Part shown: piece by piece, positions 36,101-46,888 of the stretch | How positions within the stretch are numbered: the stretch's first letter is position 1 | Layout of the letters: the number at the start of each line of letters is the position of its first letter | DNA from: Tubulanus polymorphus | Lineage: Eukaryota > Nemertea > Palaeonemertea > Tubulaniformes > Tubulanidae | NCBI RefSeq assembly: GCF_964204645.1 | Contig: NC_134030.1 | Span: 15,530,447-15,594,446, forward strand | Length of the DNA: 64,000 nucleotides | Direction of reading: 5' to 3' | The notes under the pieces: model-generated | Seen by the model: only the letters and a program-made list of their open reading frames with translations | What the model was told of the DNA's origin: nothing | Database searches by the model: none | Program-made: the position numbers and the translations under genes

Positions 36101-38699
36101 AATAATGAATTATCGCGGGCGATAAAACCAAAATATTGAATTGTCGCGGGCAACAAAACCAAAATATTGAATTTTCGCAGGCGATAAAACCAAAATTATG
36201 AATTGTCGCGGGCAACAAAACCAAAATAATGAATTGTCGCGGGCGATAAAACCGTAATAATGAATTGTCGCGGGCGATAAAACCAAAATAATGAATTGTC
36301 TCGTGGGACAAAAACAAAATATTGAATTGTCACGTGCGACAAAACCAAAATAATGAATTATCGCGGGCGACAAAACCAAAATAATGAATTTTCGCGGGCG
36401 ATAAAACCAAAATAATGAATTATCGCGGGCGATAAAACCAAAATATTGAATTGTCGTGGGCGATAAAACCAAAATATTGAATTGTCGCGGGCGATAAAAC
36501 CAAAATAACCAATTGTCGCGGGCGATAAAACCAAAATAATGAATTATCGCGGGCGATCAAACCAAAATATTGAATTGTTGCTGGCGATTAAACCAAAATA
36601 ATGAATTGTCTCGGGCGACAAAACCAAAATAATGAATTGTCGCGGGCGATAAAACCAAAATAATGAATTGTCGCGGGCGATAAAACCAAAATATTGAATT
36701 GTCGCGGCCGATAAAACAAAATTAATGAATTGTCGCGGGCGACTAAACCAAAATATTGAATTGTTGCGGGAGACAAAACCAAAAAAAGAATTGTCGGGAC
36801 GACAAAACAAAAATAATGAATTGTCGCGGGCTATAAATCAAAATTGATGAATTGTCGCGGGCGATAAAACCAAAATAATGAATTGTCGCGGGCGACAAAA
36901 CCAAAATGGTGAATTGTCGCGGGCGACAAAACCAAAAAGGTGAATTGTCACGGGCGACAAAACCAAAATGGTGAATTGTCGCGAGCGACAAAACTAAAAT
37001 AATGAATTGTCGCGGGCGATAAAACCGTAATAATGAATTGTCGCGGGCGATAAAACCAAAATAATGAATTGTCTCGTGGGACAAAAACAAAATATTGAAT
37101 TGTCACGTGCGACAAAACCAAAATAATGAATTATCGCGGGCGACAAAACCAAAATAATGAATTTTCGCGGGCGATAAAACCAAAATAATGAATTATCGCG
37201 GGCGATAAAACCAAAATATTGAATTGTCGCGGGCAACAAAACCAAAATAATGAATTGTCGCGGGCGATAAAACCGTAATAATGAATTGTCGCGGGCGATA
37301 AAACCAAAATAATGAATTGTCTCGTGGGACAAAAACAAAATATTGAATTGTCACGTGCGACAAAACCAAAATAATGAATTATCGCGGGCGACAAAACCAA
37401 AATAATGAATTTTCGCGGGCGATAAAACCAAAATAATGAATTATCGCGGGCGATAAAACCAAAATATTGAATTGTCGCGGGCAACAAAACCAAAATAATG
37501 AATTGTCGCGGGCGATAAAACCGTAATAATGAATTGTCGCGGGCGATAAAACCAAAATAATGAATTGTCTCGTGGGACAAAAACAAAATATTGAATTGTC
37601 ACGTGCGACAAAACCAAAATAATGAATTATCGCGGGCGACAAAACCAAAATAATGAATTTTCGCGGGCGATAAAACCAAAATAATGAATTATCGCGGGCG
37701 ATAAAACCAAAATATTGAATTGTCGCGGGCAACAAAACCAAAATATTGAATTTTCGCAGGCGATAAAACCAAAATTATGAATTGTCGCGGGCGATAAAAC
37801 CAGAATAATGAATTTTTCGCGGGCGATAAAACAAAAATATTGAATTGTCGCAGGCGATAAAACCAAAAAAGAAAATTGTCGCGGGCGACAAAAACAAAAT
37901 ATAAAACCAAAATAATGAATTGTCGCGGGCGACAAAACCAAAATAATGAATTGTCGGTGGCGATAAAACCAAAGTAATGAATTGTCGCGGGCGATAAAAC
38001 CAAAATATTGAATTTTCGTGGGCGACAAAACCAAAATATTGAATTTTCGCGGGCGACAAAACCAAACTAATGAATTGTCGAGGGCGACAAAACCAAACTA
38101 ATGAATTGTCGCGGGCGACAAAACCAAAAAAAGAATTGTCGAGGCGACAAAACAAAAATAATGAATTGTCGCGGGCTATAAATCAAAATTAATGAATTGT
38201 CGCGGGCGACAAAACCAAAATATTGAATTGTCGTGGGCGACTAAACCAAAATATTGAATTGTTGCGGGCGACAAAACCAAAAAAAGAATTGTCGGGGCGA
38301 CAAAACAAAATTAATGAATTGTCGCGGGCTATAAATCAAAATCAATGAATTGTCGCGGGCGATAAAACCAAAATAATGAATTGTCGCGGGCGACAAAACT
38401 CAAAAGGTGAATTGTCGCGGGCGACAAAACCAAAATGGTGAATTGTCGCGAGCAACAAAACTAAAATAATGAATTGTCGCGGGCGATAAAACCAAAATAA
38501 TGAATGGTCTCGGGCGACAAAGCCAAAATAATGAATTGTCGCGGGCGATAAAAACAAAATATTGAATTGTCCCGGGCGATAAAACCAAATTAATGAATTA
38601 TCGCGGGCGATAAAACCAAAATATTGAATTGTCGCGGGCGATAAAACCAAAATAATGAATTGTCGCGGGCGACAAAACCAAAATATTGAATTGTCGCGG
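33104..38699. repeat. 31-bp satellite, array 2 (5.6 kb) with higher-order units
   Basis: Same unit and orientation as array 1. A 248-bp block of eight units, recognisable by GTCTCGTGGGACAAAAACA and GTCACGTGCGACA, repeats near 35500, 35750, 36000 and again near 37080, 37330 and 37570, with a 310-bp variant between. On a larger scale 34874-36208 recurs at 36453-37787, an offset of 1,579 bp. The array ends at a clean edge near 38699. Confidence 0.95.
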
Positions 38700-39004
38700 A
38701 ATGATGCAATCGTGAGTTGAAATAATACCTGAACAAATCGATGCACAGACATTTACTTATATATCTACTTGAACAATCGAGCTTCTCAGTAATATACTCA
38801 GTTTTTACGAAACCTGGAGTTTTTGTTTCAGAGAAATTTGAGTATCAGTATCCGATGCTATATACTAACGTTAACGTTAGTTATCATCGCTCCGTCATGC
38901 TAAGTTATACATTTCATGTCAACCAGTATCTACAGGCAGCTGTACATTGTGTACACACTATATCTGAATACGAGGCTGGAATAGCAGGCTCACTTCACGT
39001 AGGT
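38700..39004. other. Unique DNA between satellite and dispersed repeat
   Basis: About 300 bp with no recognised gene or repeat. Confidence 0.4.
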
Positions 39005-39383
39005 TCATGATGAGGAGAAACTCGCAGCTGATCCCCGGAACGACGATGTAGTAACACACGTCGATTCGTAGATGTTTACGGCTCGACAGTGCTTTTAAAA
39101 TCTAAAGTAGTAAATTTCCAGTGTATCGGTAATATGATTTGATGAGGAAAATGGGCTATTGTTAAAATCACTGTTTGAAGACCGCGACTGAATGTGAAGT
39201 CTGCGGCAATAAATTAGTTCATTTATACTTGAATTGATAATCGAAGTGACAGTCAGCCTGCGGGTTGATTTCGGGATGACGACTCGAAAAACATGTCGCC
39301 CCATTGAATGGGGCTAAATTTTCGATGTTTACGGCCCGACAGCGCTTTTGTAACGATGATTCGTGAAAAAACACGCGGGCTAT
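39005..39383. repeat. Dispersed 379-bp repeat, copy 1
   Basis: From TCATGATGAGGAGAAACTCG to CGCGGGCTAT, nearly identical to 60508-60885. It contains two related sub-blocks with GATGTTTACGGCYCGACAG. Both copies are followed by AGGGTTTTCTGT hairpins. No coding content is evident. Confidence 0.9.
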
Positions 39384-39517
39384 TTGTAGATCTCAGTGAG
39401 CTGAACGATATTATATGGATTGTATATGAAACAGCGGTAAGGTAACAAAGCCTATGTTCTTTTGGTAAACATAGTGTGGAAGAAAATAATAATAATAATA
39501 ATCACGCGGATATCAAT

Positions 39518-39547
39518 AGGGTTTTCTGTGAAATAACAGAAAACCCT
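39518..39547. repeat. Short hairpin repeat, copy 2
   Basis: AGGGTTTTCTGT, loop GAAATA, ACAGAAAACCCT: perfect 12-bp arms. Confidence 0.85.
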
Positions 39548-39604
39548 AAATATAGCTGCAAAGCAGCGATAACGGGTTTTCTGCACAGTCTTAGAATCCT
39601 GTTC

Positions 39605-39870
39605 AACGGTGGATTTCAACAAAGCATTTGATAAGGCTCAACATCAGCCATTACTAAACAGGCTATTAGGAAACAGTATCAATGATAGGTCGCCCAAATG
39701 GCTCAGCAGTTATCTCTGAACGGAAACTTGTAACCGAAATCAACGGAACGCCTCATCTTGGAATTAGACGGTGTAACTAGTGGAGTCACGCAAGGTAGTA
39801 TCCTAAGTCGTCTTCTGTTTAATCTCCTGACAATTGACATACACAGTAATCCAAAATATACCAGACCGAG
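39605..39870 (+). pseudogene. Reverse-transcriptase fragment of a non-LTR retrotransposon
   Basis: The plus strand reads VDFNKAFDKAQHQPLLNRLL and then KWLSSYL followed by a stop. After a frame change comes SGVTQGSILSRLLFNLLTID. These correspond to the DFSKAFD, W(F/L)xSYL and GVPQGSVLGPLLF blocks of LINE reverse transcriptases (domains 3 to 4). It lacks the YADD box and both ends, and is a short dead fragment; the exact clade cannot be told. Confidence 0.85.
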
Positions 39871-39929
39871 TAAATTTCCAAAACGACCTTAACACACTGT
39901 TCAATCAAAAAACTTAATGTTCCGCCAAA

Positions 39930-40229
39930 CCACGGGCGACAAAACCAAAATTATGAATTGTCGCGGGTGACAAAACCAAAATATTGAATTGTAACGGGTG
40001 ACAAAACAAAAATAATGAATTGTCGCGGGCGATAAAACCAAAATAATGAATTGTCGCGGGCGATAAAACCACAATAATGAATTGTCGCGAGCGTTAAAAC
40101 CAAATTATTGAATCGTCCCGGGCGATAAAACCAAAATAATGAATTGTCGCGGACGGCAAAAACAAAATAATGAATTGTTGCGTGCGACAAAACCAAAATA
40201 ATGAATTGTCGCGGGCGACAAAACCAAAC
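39930..40229. repeat. 31-bp satellite, array 3 (0.3 kb)
   Basis: About nine units. The last three, with GGACGGCAAAAACAAAAT and GTTGCGTGCGACA, match the last units of array 1 (31790-31870), and both are followed by the same 1.2-kb repeat. Confidence 0.95.
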
Positions 40230-41377
40230 TTGGGGTCCAGGGACACCATGCTCACTTGGGAAGTGGTTTCAAATGCTCAACTATCTAACAATTTAAATAC
40301 ATAACGCCCTCTAGTGACCATATACAAAAACTAATGACCTTGAAACCCACCACAATCATAGAACATGTGAGCAGCTATGATTTTGTAATTGATTGTGATA
40401 ATAAAATATGCCTCGTTACCAATTTAATATGGAAATACTAAGTTATTCTACTATTCAACGCCCTCTGGTGACCATATGCAAAACCCAATGACCTTAAAAC
40501 TCACCACAATCGTAGTACATGTCATGAAATTTTGCAATTGATCATAGTAACAAAATATAAGGAAATACTAAGCCTAGTAAATAAGGAAATACTAAGCCAT
40601 TCTACTATTCAGCGCCCCCTGGTGACTATATGGAATAACTAATGTCCTTAAAAACTCACCACAATCATAGACGATGTCATGAACTACAACTTAACAATGG
40701 ATCATGGTAACAAACTATGCCTAGGTACCAATCTAATAAGGAAAAACTAAGCTTTTCTACTATTCAACGCCCCCTTGTGACGATATGGATTAACTAATGT
40801 CCTTAAAAACTCACCACAATCATAGACGATGTCATGAACTACAACTTTGCAATTGATCATGGTAACAAAATATGCCTTGGTACAAATATAATATAGCGAT
40901 ACTAAGTTATTGTATTATTCAACGCCCCCTGATGGCCACATACAAAAACCAATGACCTTGAAACTCACCAAAATCATAGAACACGTTATGGGCTACAACT
41001 TTCCAATTGAATATAGTAACACAATATGCTTAGGTATCGATTAATTGTGGAAAAACTTTTTCCCACCTACGAATGAGTACTGATGACACCAAGATGGCCG
41101 CCAATTGCGTCATAATTGGCTGATCAAAAATACCTGTCCCAGGTATAAAACATCCCTCTCTAAAGAATATCCATCAGCAATTGCAATGAGAAATGGCAAT
41201 CCAGTAGGAAGCTACAGGACCTAGAACTCTGGCCAAAATTGACATTTTTGGGCACTAAAAAGGTCATAGGACGACCATCTTGAGTCAGATCGACCCAATT
41301 TTCTTATGCTGATGGGCCTTTGGTAGATTCAAATATAAACGAAAGATCAAGGTAATTGATCAAAGCGTCTTCAAAAT
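40230..41377. repeat. 1.2-kb interspersed repeat, copy 2 (3' truncated)
   Basis: It starts TGGGGTCCAGGGACACCATG and follows copy 1 to GATCAAAGCGTCTTCAAAAT, then stops about 275 bp before the end of copy 1. An extra subunit is present around 40690-40800. Confidence 0.85.
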
Positions 41378-44250
41378 TTTCTTTGGGCGGCAAAACCAAA
41401 ATAATGAATTGTCGCGGGCGATAAAACCAAAATAATGAATTGTCTCGTGCGACAAAACCAAAATAATAAATTGTCACAGGGCAATAAAACCAAAATAATG
41501 AATTATCGCGGGCGATAAAACCAAAATATTGAATTGTCGCAGGCGATAAAACCAAAATAATGAATTGTCGCGGGCGACAAAACCAAAAAAAATTGTCGCG
41601 GGCGACAAAAACAAAATATAAAACCAAAATAATGAATTGTCGCGGGCGTCAAAATGAAAAGAAGAATTGTCGCGGGCGACAAAACCAAAATAATGAATTG
41701 TCGCTGGAGATAAAACCAAAATATTGAATTGTCGCGGGCGACAAAACCAAACTAATCAATTGTCGCGGGCGACAAAACCAAAAAAAGAATTGTGGGGGCA
41801 ACAAAACCAAAATAATGAATTGTCGCGGGCGACAAAACCAAAATGGTGAATGGTCCAGGCGACAAAACCAAAATGGTGAATTGTCGCGGGCGACAAAACC
41901 AAAATGGTGAATTGTCGCGGGCGACAAAACAAAAAAAGAAGAATTGTCGCGGTCGACAAAACCAAAATAATGAATTGTCACTGGCGATAAAACCAAAATG
42001 GTGAATTGTCCAGGCGACAAAACCAAAATTGTGAATTGTCGCGGGCGACAAAACCAAAATAATGAATTGTCGCGGGCGATAAAACCAAAATAATGAATTG
42101 TCTCGGGTGACGAAACCAAAATAATGAATTGTCGCGGGCGATAAAACCAAAATAATGAATTGTCGCGGGCGATAAAACCGAAATAATGAATTGTCGCGGG
42201 CGACAAAACCAAAATGGGGAATTGTCGTGGGCGACAAAACCAAAATAATGAATTGTCGCGGGCGACAAAACCAAAAAAAAAATTGTCACGGGCGACTAAA
42301 ACAAAATATAAAATCAAAATAATGAATTGTCGCGGGCGACACAACCAAAAAGAAGAATTGTCGCGGGCGACAAAACCAAAATAATGAATTGTAGCTGGAG
42401 ATAAAACCAAAGTAATGAATTGCCGCAGGCGACAAAACCAAAATATTGAATTGTCGCGGGCGACAAAACCAAACTAATGAATTGTAGCTGGAGATAAAAC
42501 CAAAGTAATGAATTGTCGCAGGCGACAAAACCAAAATATTGAATTGTCGCGGGCGACAAAACCAAAGTAATGAATTGTCGCAGGCGACAAAACCAAAATA
42601 TTGAATTGTCGCGGGCGACAAAACCAAAATAATGAAGTGTCGCGGGCGATAAAACCAAAATAATGAATTGTCGCGGGCGATAAAACCAAAATAATGAATT
42701 GTCGCGGGCGACAAAACCAAAATGGGGAATTGTCACGGGCGACAAAACCAAAAAGAAGAATTGTCGCGGGCGACAAAACCAAAATAATGAATTGTCGCGG
42801 GCGATAAAACCAAAATATTGAATTTTCGCGGGCGACAAAACCAAAATATTGAATTTTCGCGGGCGTCAAATCCAAAATATTGAATTTTCGCGGGCGACAA
42901 AACCAAAATACTGAATTGTCGCGGGCGACAAAACCAAACTAATGAATTGTCGCGGGTGACAAAACCAAAAAAAGAATTGTCGGGGGCGACAAAACCAAAA
43001 TATTGAATTGTCGCGGGCGACAAAACCAAACTAATGAATTGTTGCGGGCGACAAAACCAAAAAAAGAATTGTCGGGCGACAAAACCAAAATAATGATTCG
43101 TCGCGGGCGATAAAACCAAAATAATGAATTGTCGCGGGCGACAAAACCAAAATGGTGAATTGTCCAGGCGACAAAACTAAAATGGTGAATTGTCGCGGGC
43201 GACAAAACCAAAATAATGAATTGTTGCGGGCGATAAAACCAAAATGATGAATTGTCTCGGGCGACAAAACCAAAATAATGAATTGTCGCGGGCGACAAAA
43301 CCAAAATATTGAATTGTCACGGGCGACAAAACCAAACTAATGAATTGTAGCTGGAGATAAAACCAAAGTAATGAATTGTCGCGGGCGACAAAACCAAAAT
43401 ATTGAATTGTCGCGGGCGACAAAACCAAAATGGGGAATTGTCGCGGGCGACAAAACCAAAATAATGAATTGTCGCGGGCGACAAAACCAAAAAAAAAATT
43501 GTCACGGGCGACTAAAACAAAATATAAAATCAAAATAATGAATTGTCGCGGGCGACACAACCAAAAAGAAGAATCGTCGTGGGCGACAAAACCAAAATAA
43601 TGAATTGTAGCTGGAGATAAAACCAAAGTAATGAATTGCCGCAGGCGACAAAACCAAAATATTGAATTGTCGTGGGCGACAAAACCAAAATGGTGAATTG
43701 TCCAGGCGACAAAACTAAAATGGTGAATTGTCGCGGGCGACAAAACCAAAATAAAGAATTGTCGCGGGCGACAAAACCAAAATGGGGAATTGTCGCGGGC
43801 GACAAAACCAAAATAATGAATTGTCGCGGGCGACAAAACCAAAAAGAAGAATTGTCGCGGGCGACAAAACCAAAATAATGAATTGTCGGGGGCGACAAAA
43901 CCAAAATATTGATTTGTCGCGGGCGACAAAACAAAACTAATGAATTGTCGCAGGCGACAAAACCAAAAAGAAGAATTGTCGCGGGCGACAAAACCAAAAT
44001 AATGAATTGTCGCTGGAGATAAAACCAAAATGGTGAATTGTCGCCGGCGATAAAACCGTAATAATGAATTGTCGCCGGCGATAAAACCGAAATAATGAAT
44101 AGTCTCGGGCGACCTAACCGAAATAATGAATTATCGCGGGCGATAAAACCAAAATATTGAATTGTCGCGGGCGATAAAACCAAAATATTGAATTGTCGCG
44201 GGCGACAAAACCAAAAAAAAAATTGTCGCGGGCGACAAAAACAAAATATA
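41378..44250. repeat. 31-bp satellite, array 4 (2.9 kb)
   Basis: Same unit and orientation, with more variants carrying AATGGTGAATTG and the contracted GTCCAGGCGACA. A block at 42290-42470 recurs near 43500-43680. The array is cut at 44250 by the Polinton and resumes at 59717. Confidence 0.97.
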
Positions 44251-44780
44251 AGTAATAGGGATAATAGGCTTTCAGATCAAAGGTCTAAGGGTCGAGCTCG
44301 TAAAAAAATGAAAATAATAATAATTTACAGCTGAATTAGTCGCGCACACTCCTAATTCAACTGTAAATTATTATTATTTTCATTTTTTACTCACTCACCC
44401 CTTCAACCTTTGATATGAAAGCCTATTATCCCTAATACTCCTAAAATATTCATATATATGAATAAAATATAAATGAATAACTTCTAAAATCAATTTTAAT
44501 AAAAAATTTGATATTAAAATGGAAACAAATAAGTACTACTGTCCAACATGTAATATCAATATAGATAAATCCCAAAAAGCAAGGCACAATAAAACTAAAA
44601 CACATTTAGAGAATAAATTGAAACTAGAATATGAAGATGATATATTAGAAACTAAATTAGATGAATTAAAGAATGAAAAAGATACATATAAATGTGATAC
44701 ATGTAATCAATCATTCAGTGATAAAAGATATTTTAAAGAACATTTAAAATCTAAAAGTCATATTAGAAATAAGAATAATG
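44251..44780. repeat. Left terminal inverted repeat
   Basis: About 530 bp matching the reverse complement of 59187-59716 with a few per cent difference. It includes the start and the first roughly 86 codons of the polymerase gene. The outer 189 bp (44251-44439) are themselves a palindrome: two arms of about 88 bp around TCGCGCACACTCCT. Confidence 0.92.
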
Positions 44781-45414
44781 ATAACTTATTTTCATTATTT
44801 AACATTAAAAATTATATCTCAGCAACAAATTTAGTGTATGGAAGACAATATAAAATTGATAATATTTCTATAATCAATCAAATATTATCAAATGAAGCAT
44901 ATTTAATTATTGAACTGATAGATAATGGAATCAAAAATCCTAACATATTTCATACAGTTTTAAATCATAAAGGAACTTTAGATGAAAAAATGATAAATAT
45001 TCTTGAAACTCCTTTCAATGATAGAAATGATGATTTAATACTTTCTAGAGGTTACAATAATTTGATTAACTTAAGAATTGATAAAAGACAATTATATTAT
45101 TTAAATTTGATGATAAACCAATTATCTATAATGAAAATTCATCAAATATTGGTATTCAATGTGAATTAGATAATAATAATTCTTATAAAGATATTGGAAT
45201 TCAATGTAATTTAGATGATGAAATTGTTGCGCCTAAATATAATCCTAATGAAAGCGTTTTATGTAATTGTGGAAAATATTATACTCGAAGCAATAAATCA
45301 CACCATCTTAAATCAAAATATCAAAATATAACTCCAAATATTAACCAATTTAGTAAAAAAATACGTATAATAAATGGAACCAGAACAACCACAAACTATC
45401 AATATTACAAATAA
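44519..45414 (+). pseudogene. Left-end gene: polymerase-type zinc fingers plus unknown domain
   Basis: The first 86 codons are nearly identical to the start of polymerase B at the other end, because they lie in the terminal repeat. They contain two zinc-finger motifs (CPTCNIN with two His at about 8-29, CDTCNQS with two His at about 58-80). The sequence then changes to a different domain (ISIINQILSNE, LRIDKRQLYY, two IGIQC motifs, then CNCGKYY with two His). A frameshift near 45103 separates the first 217 codons from the C-terminal part. Related fragments occur at both ends of remnant C, so the domain is a regular Polinton end component. Function unknown; zinc fingers near the termini could bind the element ends. 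Confidence 0.65.
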
Positions 45415-46029
45415 CACTGGTGTTATAAATATATATTACAAGAAGTGTTCTAAATGTGAATTTGATAAATTAGCTTTAACAGAATTTAGTAAGCGTAAGA
45501 TTAGCAAAGATGTTTTCAATATTGCTGTAAAACTTTTTTTAAACTATATACCAAACAATACCGAGAAGATAATATAGAACATTATAATTATTATATGGCA
45601 GAATATATGAGAGAAAGATATCAAACAGATCTTAATTTTAGATTGAAACAATGCTTAAGATCTAGATTAACACAATTATTCAACAAAGAAACGCATTCAG
45701 AAACACTATCTAATTTATTGGGTTGTTCAGATGAATTCTTAAAATCATGGATAATATTTCAATTCGATGATAAAATGAATATAAATAATGATGGTAATTA
45801 TTTTCATATTGATCATGTGTTGCCTATTTCTAAATTTGACATGAATGATGAATATGATAAAAAGTTAATTTGGAATTGGAAGAATTAAAGACCTCTTGAA
45901 AAGAAAGAAAATAAAATAAAATTTAATAAACTAGATTTACAGTTATATTTGGATCAATTAGATAAAGCAAAGAAATTCATTGAATTATGGAATAATGATC
46001 AAAATAATGAACAATACGTTGAGTCTTAA
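45374..46029 (+). pseudogene. HNH endonuclease, broken
   Basis: The N-terminal part has a zinc knuckle CSKC with FDKLALTEFSKRK. A later frame has a region LLGCSDEFLKSWIIFQF, then HIDHVLPISKF (the HNH histidine pair), then WNWKN, and after an in-frame TAA (45886-45888) RPLEKKENK with a final asparagine-lysine motif. This order is that of HNH endonucleases common in large DNA viruses and phages, often of free-standing homing type. A frameshift near 45535 and the stop after WNWKN make it inactive as it stands. It lies between the left-end gene and the 46287 gene; its start overlaps the previous frame. Confidence 0.75.
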
Positions 46030-46286
46030 ATGAGAGTTTGAAGAATAATAGAATTTAAATAAAATATGATAAAAAAACAATAACTTTAACTGCTTGTGAA
46101 TTCTATTATATGTTTAATATTTTCTTTTCAAAAAAGAATACTTTATATCACAAATAAAAAATACTAAAAAACAATAACTAATACTAAAATTCTTTACCTT
46201 TTACTAAGCTAGTATTAATCTAAAGAGATACTGGTATCATTTTATAATACTTATAATATTTTTCTTATTAAATTTCTCTAATATAA
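46030..46286. promoter_or_regulatory. AT-rich intergenic segment before the integrase operon
   Basis: 257 bp, almost only A and T, with AAAAAAACAATAACT near 46072 (like the hairpin arm at 362-378) and TATAATACTTATAATATTTT immediately upstream of the next start. A promoter here is plausible for the 46287-48939 gene run; inference only. Confidence 0.3.
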
Positions 46287-46888
46287 ATGTCAAAGAAATC
46301 TAATAAGAATAATATTGATATTGAAAAGACATTAGATGATTTGGGTATAAGTGATAATAAAGATACAGTTGTAACTAATTGTGCTCAAGTTAATTGTAAT
46401 ATAGATTATGAATACTATTTATATTGTAAACACCATCTAGAACTATTGATTGCCGGTGGAAAAACTAAAGAGTTTTTAAATAGAATTATTACTTTTCAAG
46501 AATTAGACTCTATGAAACCCGATAAAGTAATAAAATATTTTAAGATTTTGGAGAGGCAAGATGAGCCCGAATAAATGATTCTATTTCAGATGGTATTGTC
46601 AAATGTTATTCTAAGTTATGTAACCAGTTAATACCAATTAATGATGAAAATAAATTATATAGTGATTTGAAAAATGACTATTTAGTTATGACTGAATTAC
46701 AAAAATTGGTTGGTTATGCTTCATCTCAAATAGGATCGGTTATGACATTAATTTCTACTGGTGTCATAACATTTTCGAACATCAAGCCTATGGAATATAA
46801 ATCAGGTAAGAACGAAACAGATGTACTACAACCAAACGTCGAAACAGAAAATGAATCAGAACAAAAATTAACTAAAATAAATGAGTGA
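46287..46888 (+). pseudogene. Conserved Polinton protein of unknown function, frameshifted
   Basis: The first frame (to 46574) has IEKTLDDLGI, YLYCKHHLELLIAGG and LDSMKPDKVIKYFKI. The second (visible from about 46570 to 46888) has SDLKNDYLVMTELQ and a hydrophobic C-terminal pair ending TLISTGVITF. The homologue in remnant B (22658-23261) is uninterrupted across the same point, so the change near 46555-46575 is damage in this copy. The stop overlaps the ATG of the integrase frame by 8 bp, suggesting translational coupling or shared transcription. Function unknown, probably membrane-associated. Confidence 0.65.

Noticed and set aside
23242-38752. Dozens of long minus-strand open frames (up to 364 codons) rich in Phe, Trp and Arg
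   Set aside because: They follow from the 31-bp satellite unit having no minus-strand stop codon in any frame; no start context, no homology, and frames overlap in all three phases.
23262-44250. CRISPR-like array (about 30-bp repeats with a palindromic core)
   Set aside because: Units are contiguous with no unique spacers, and the DNA is from an animal genome.
44251-44270. Resemblance of TAGGGATAA at the Polinton end to the I-SceI site
   Set aside because: Only the first nine bases agree; the rest of the site is different, and AT-rich chance similarity is enough.
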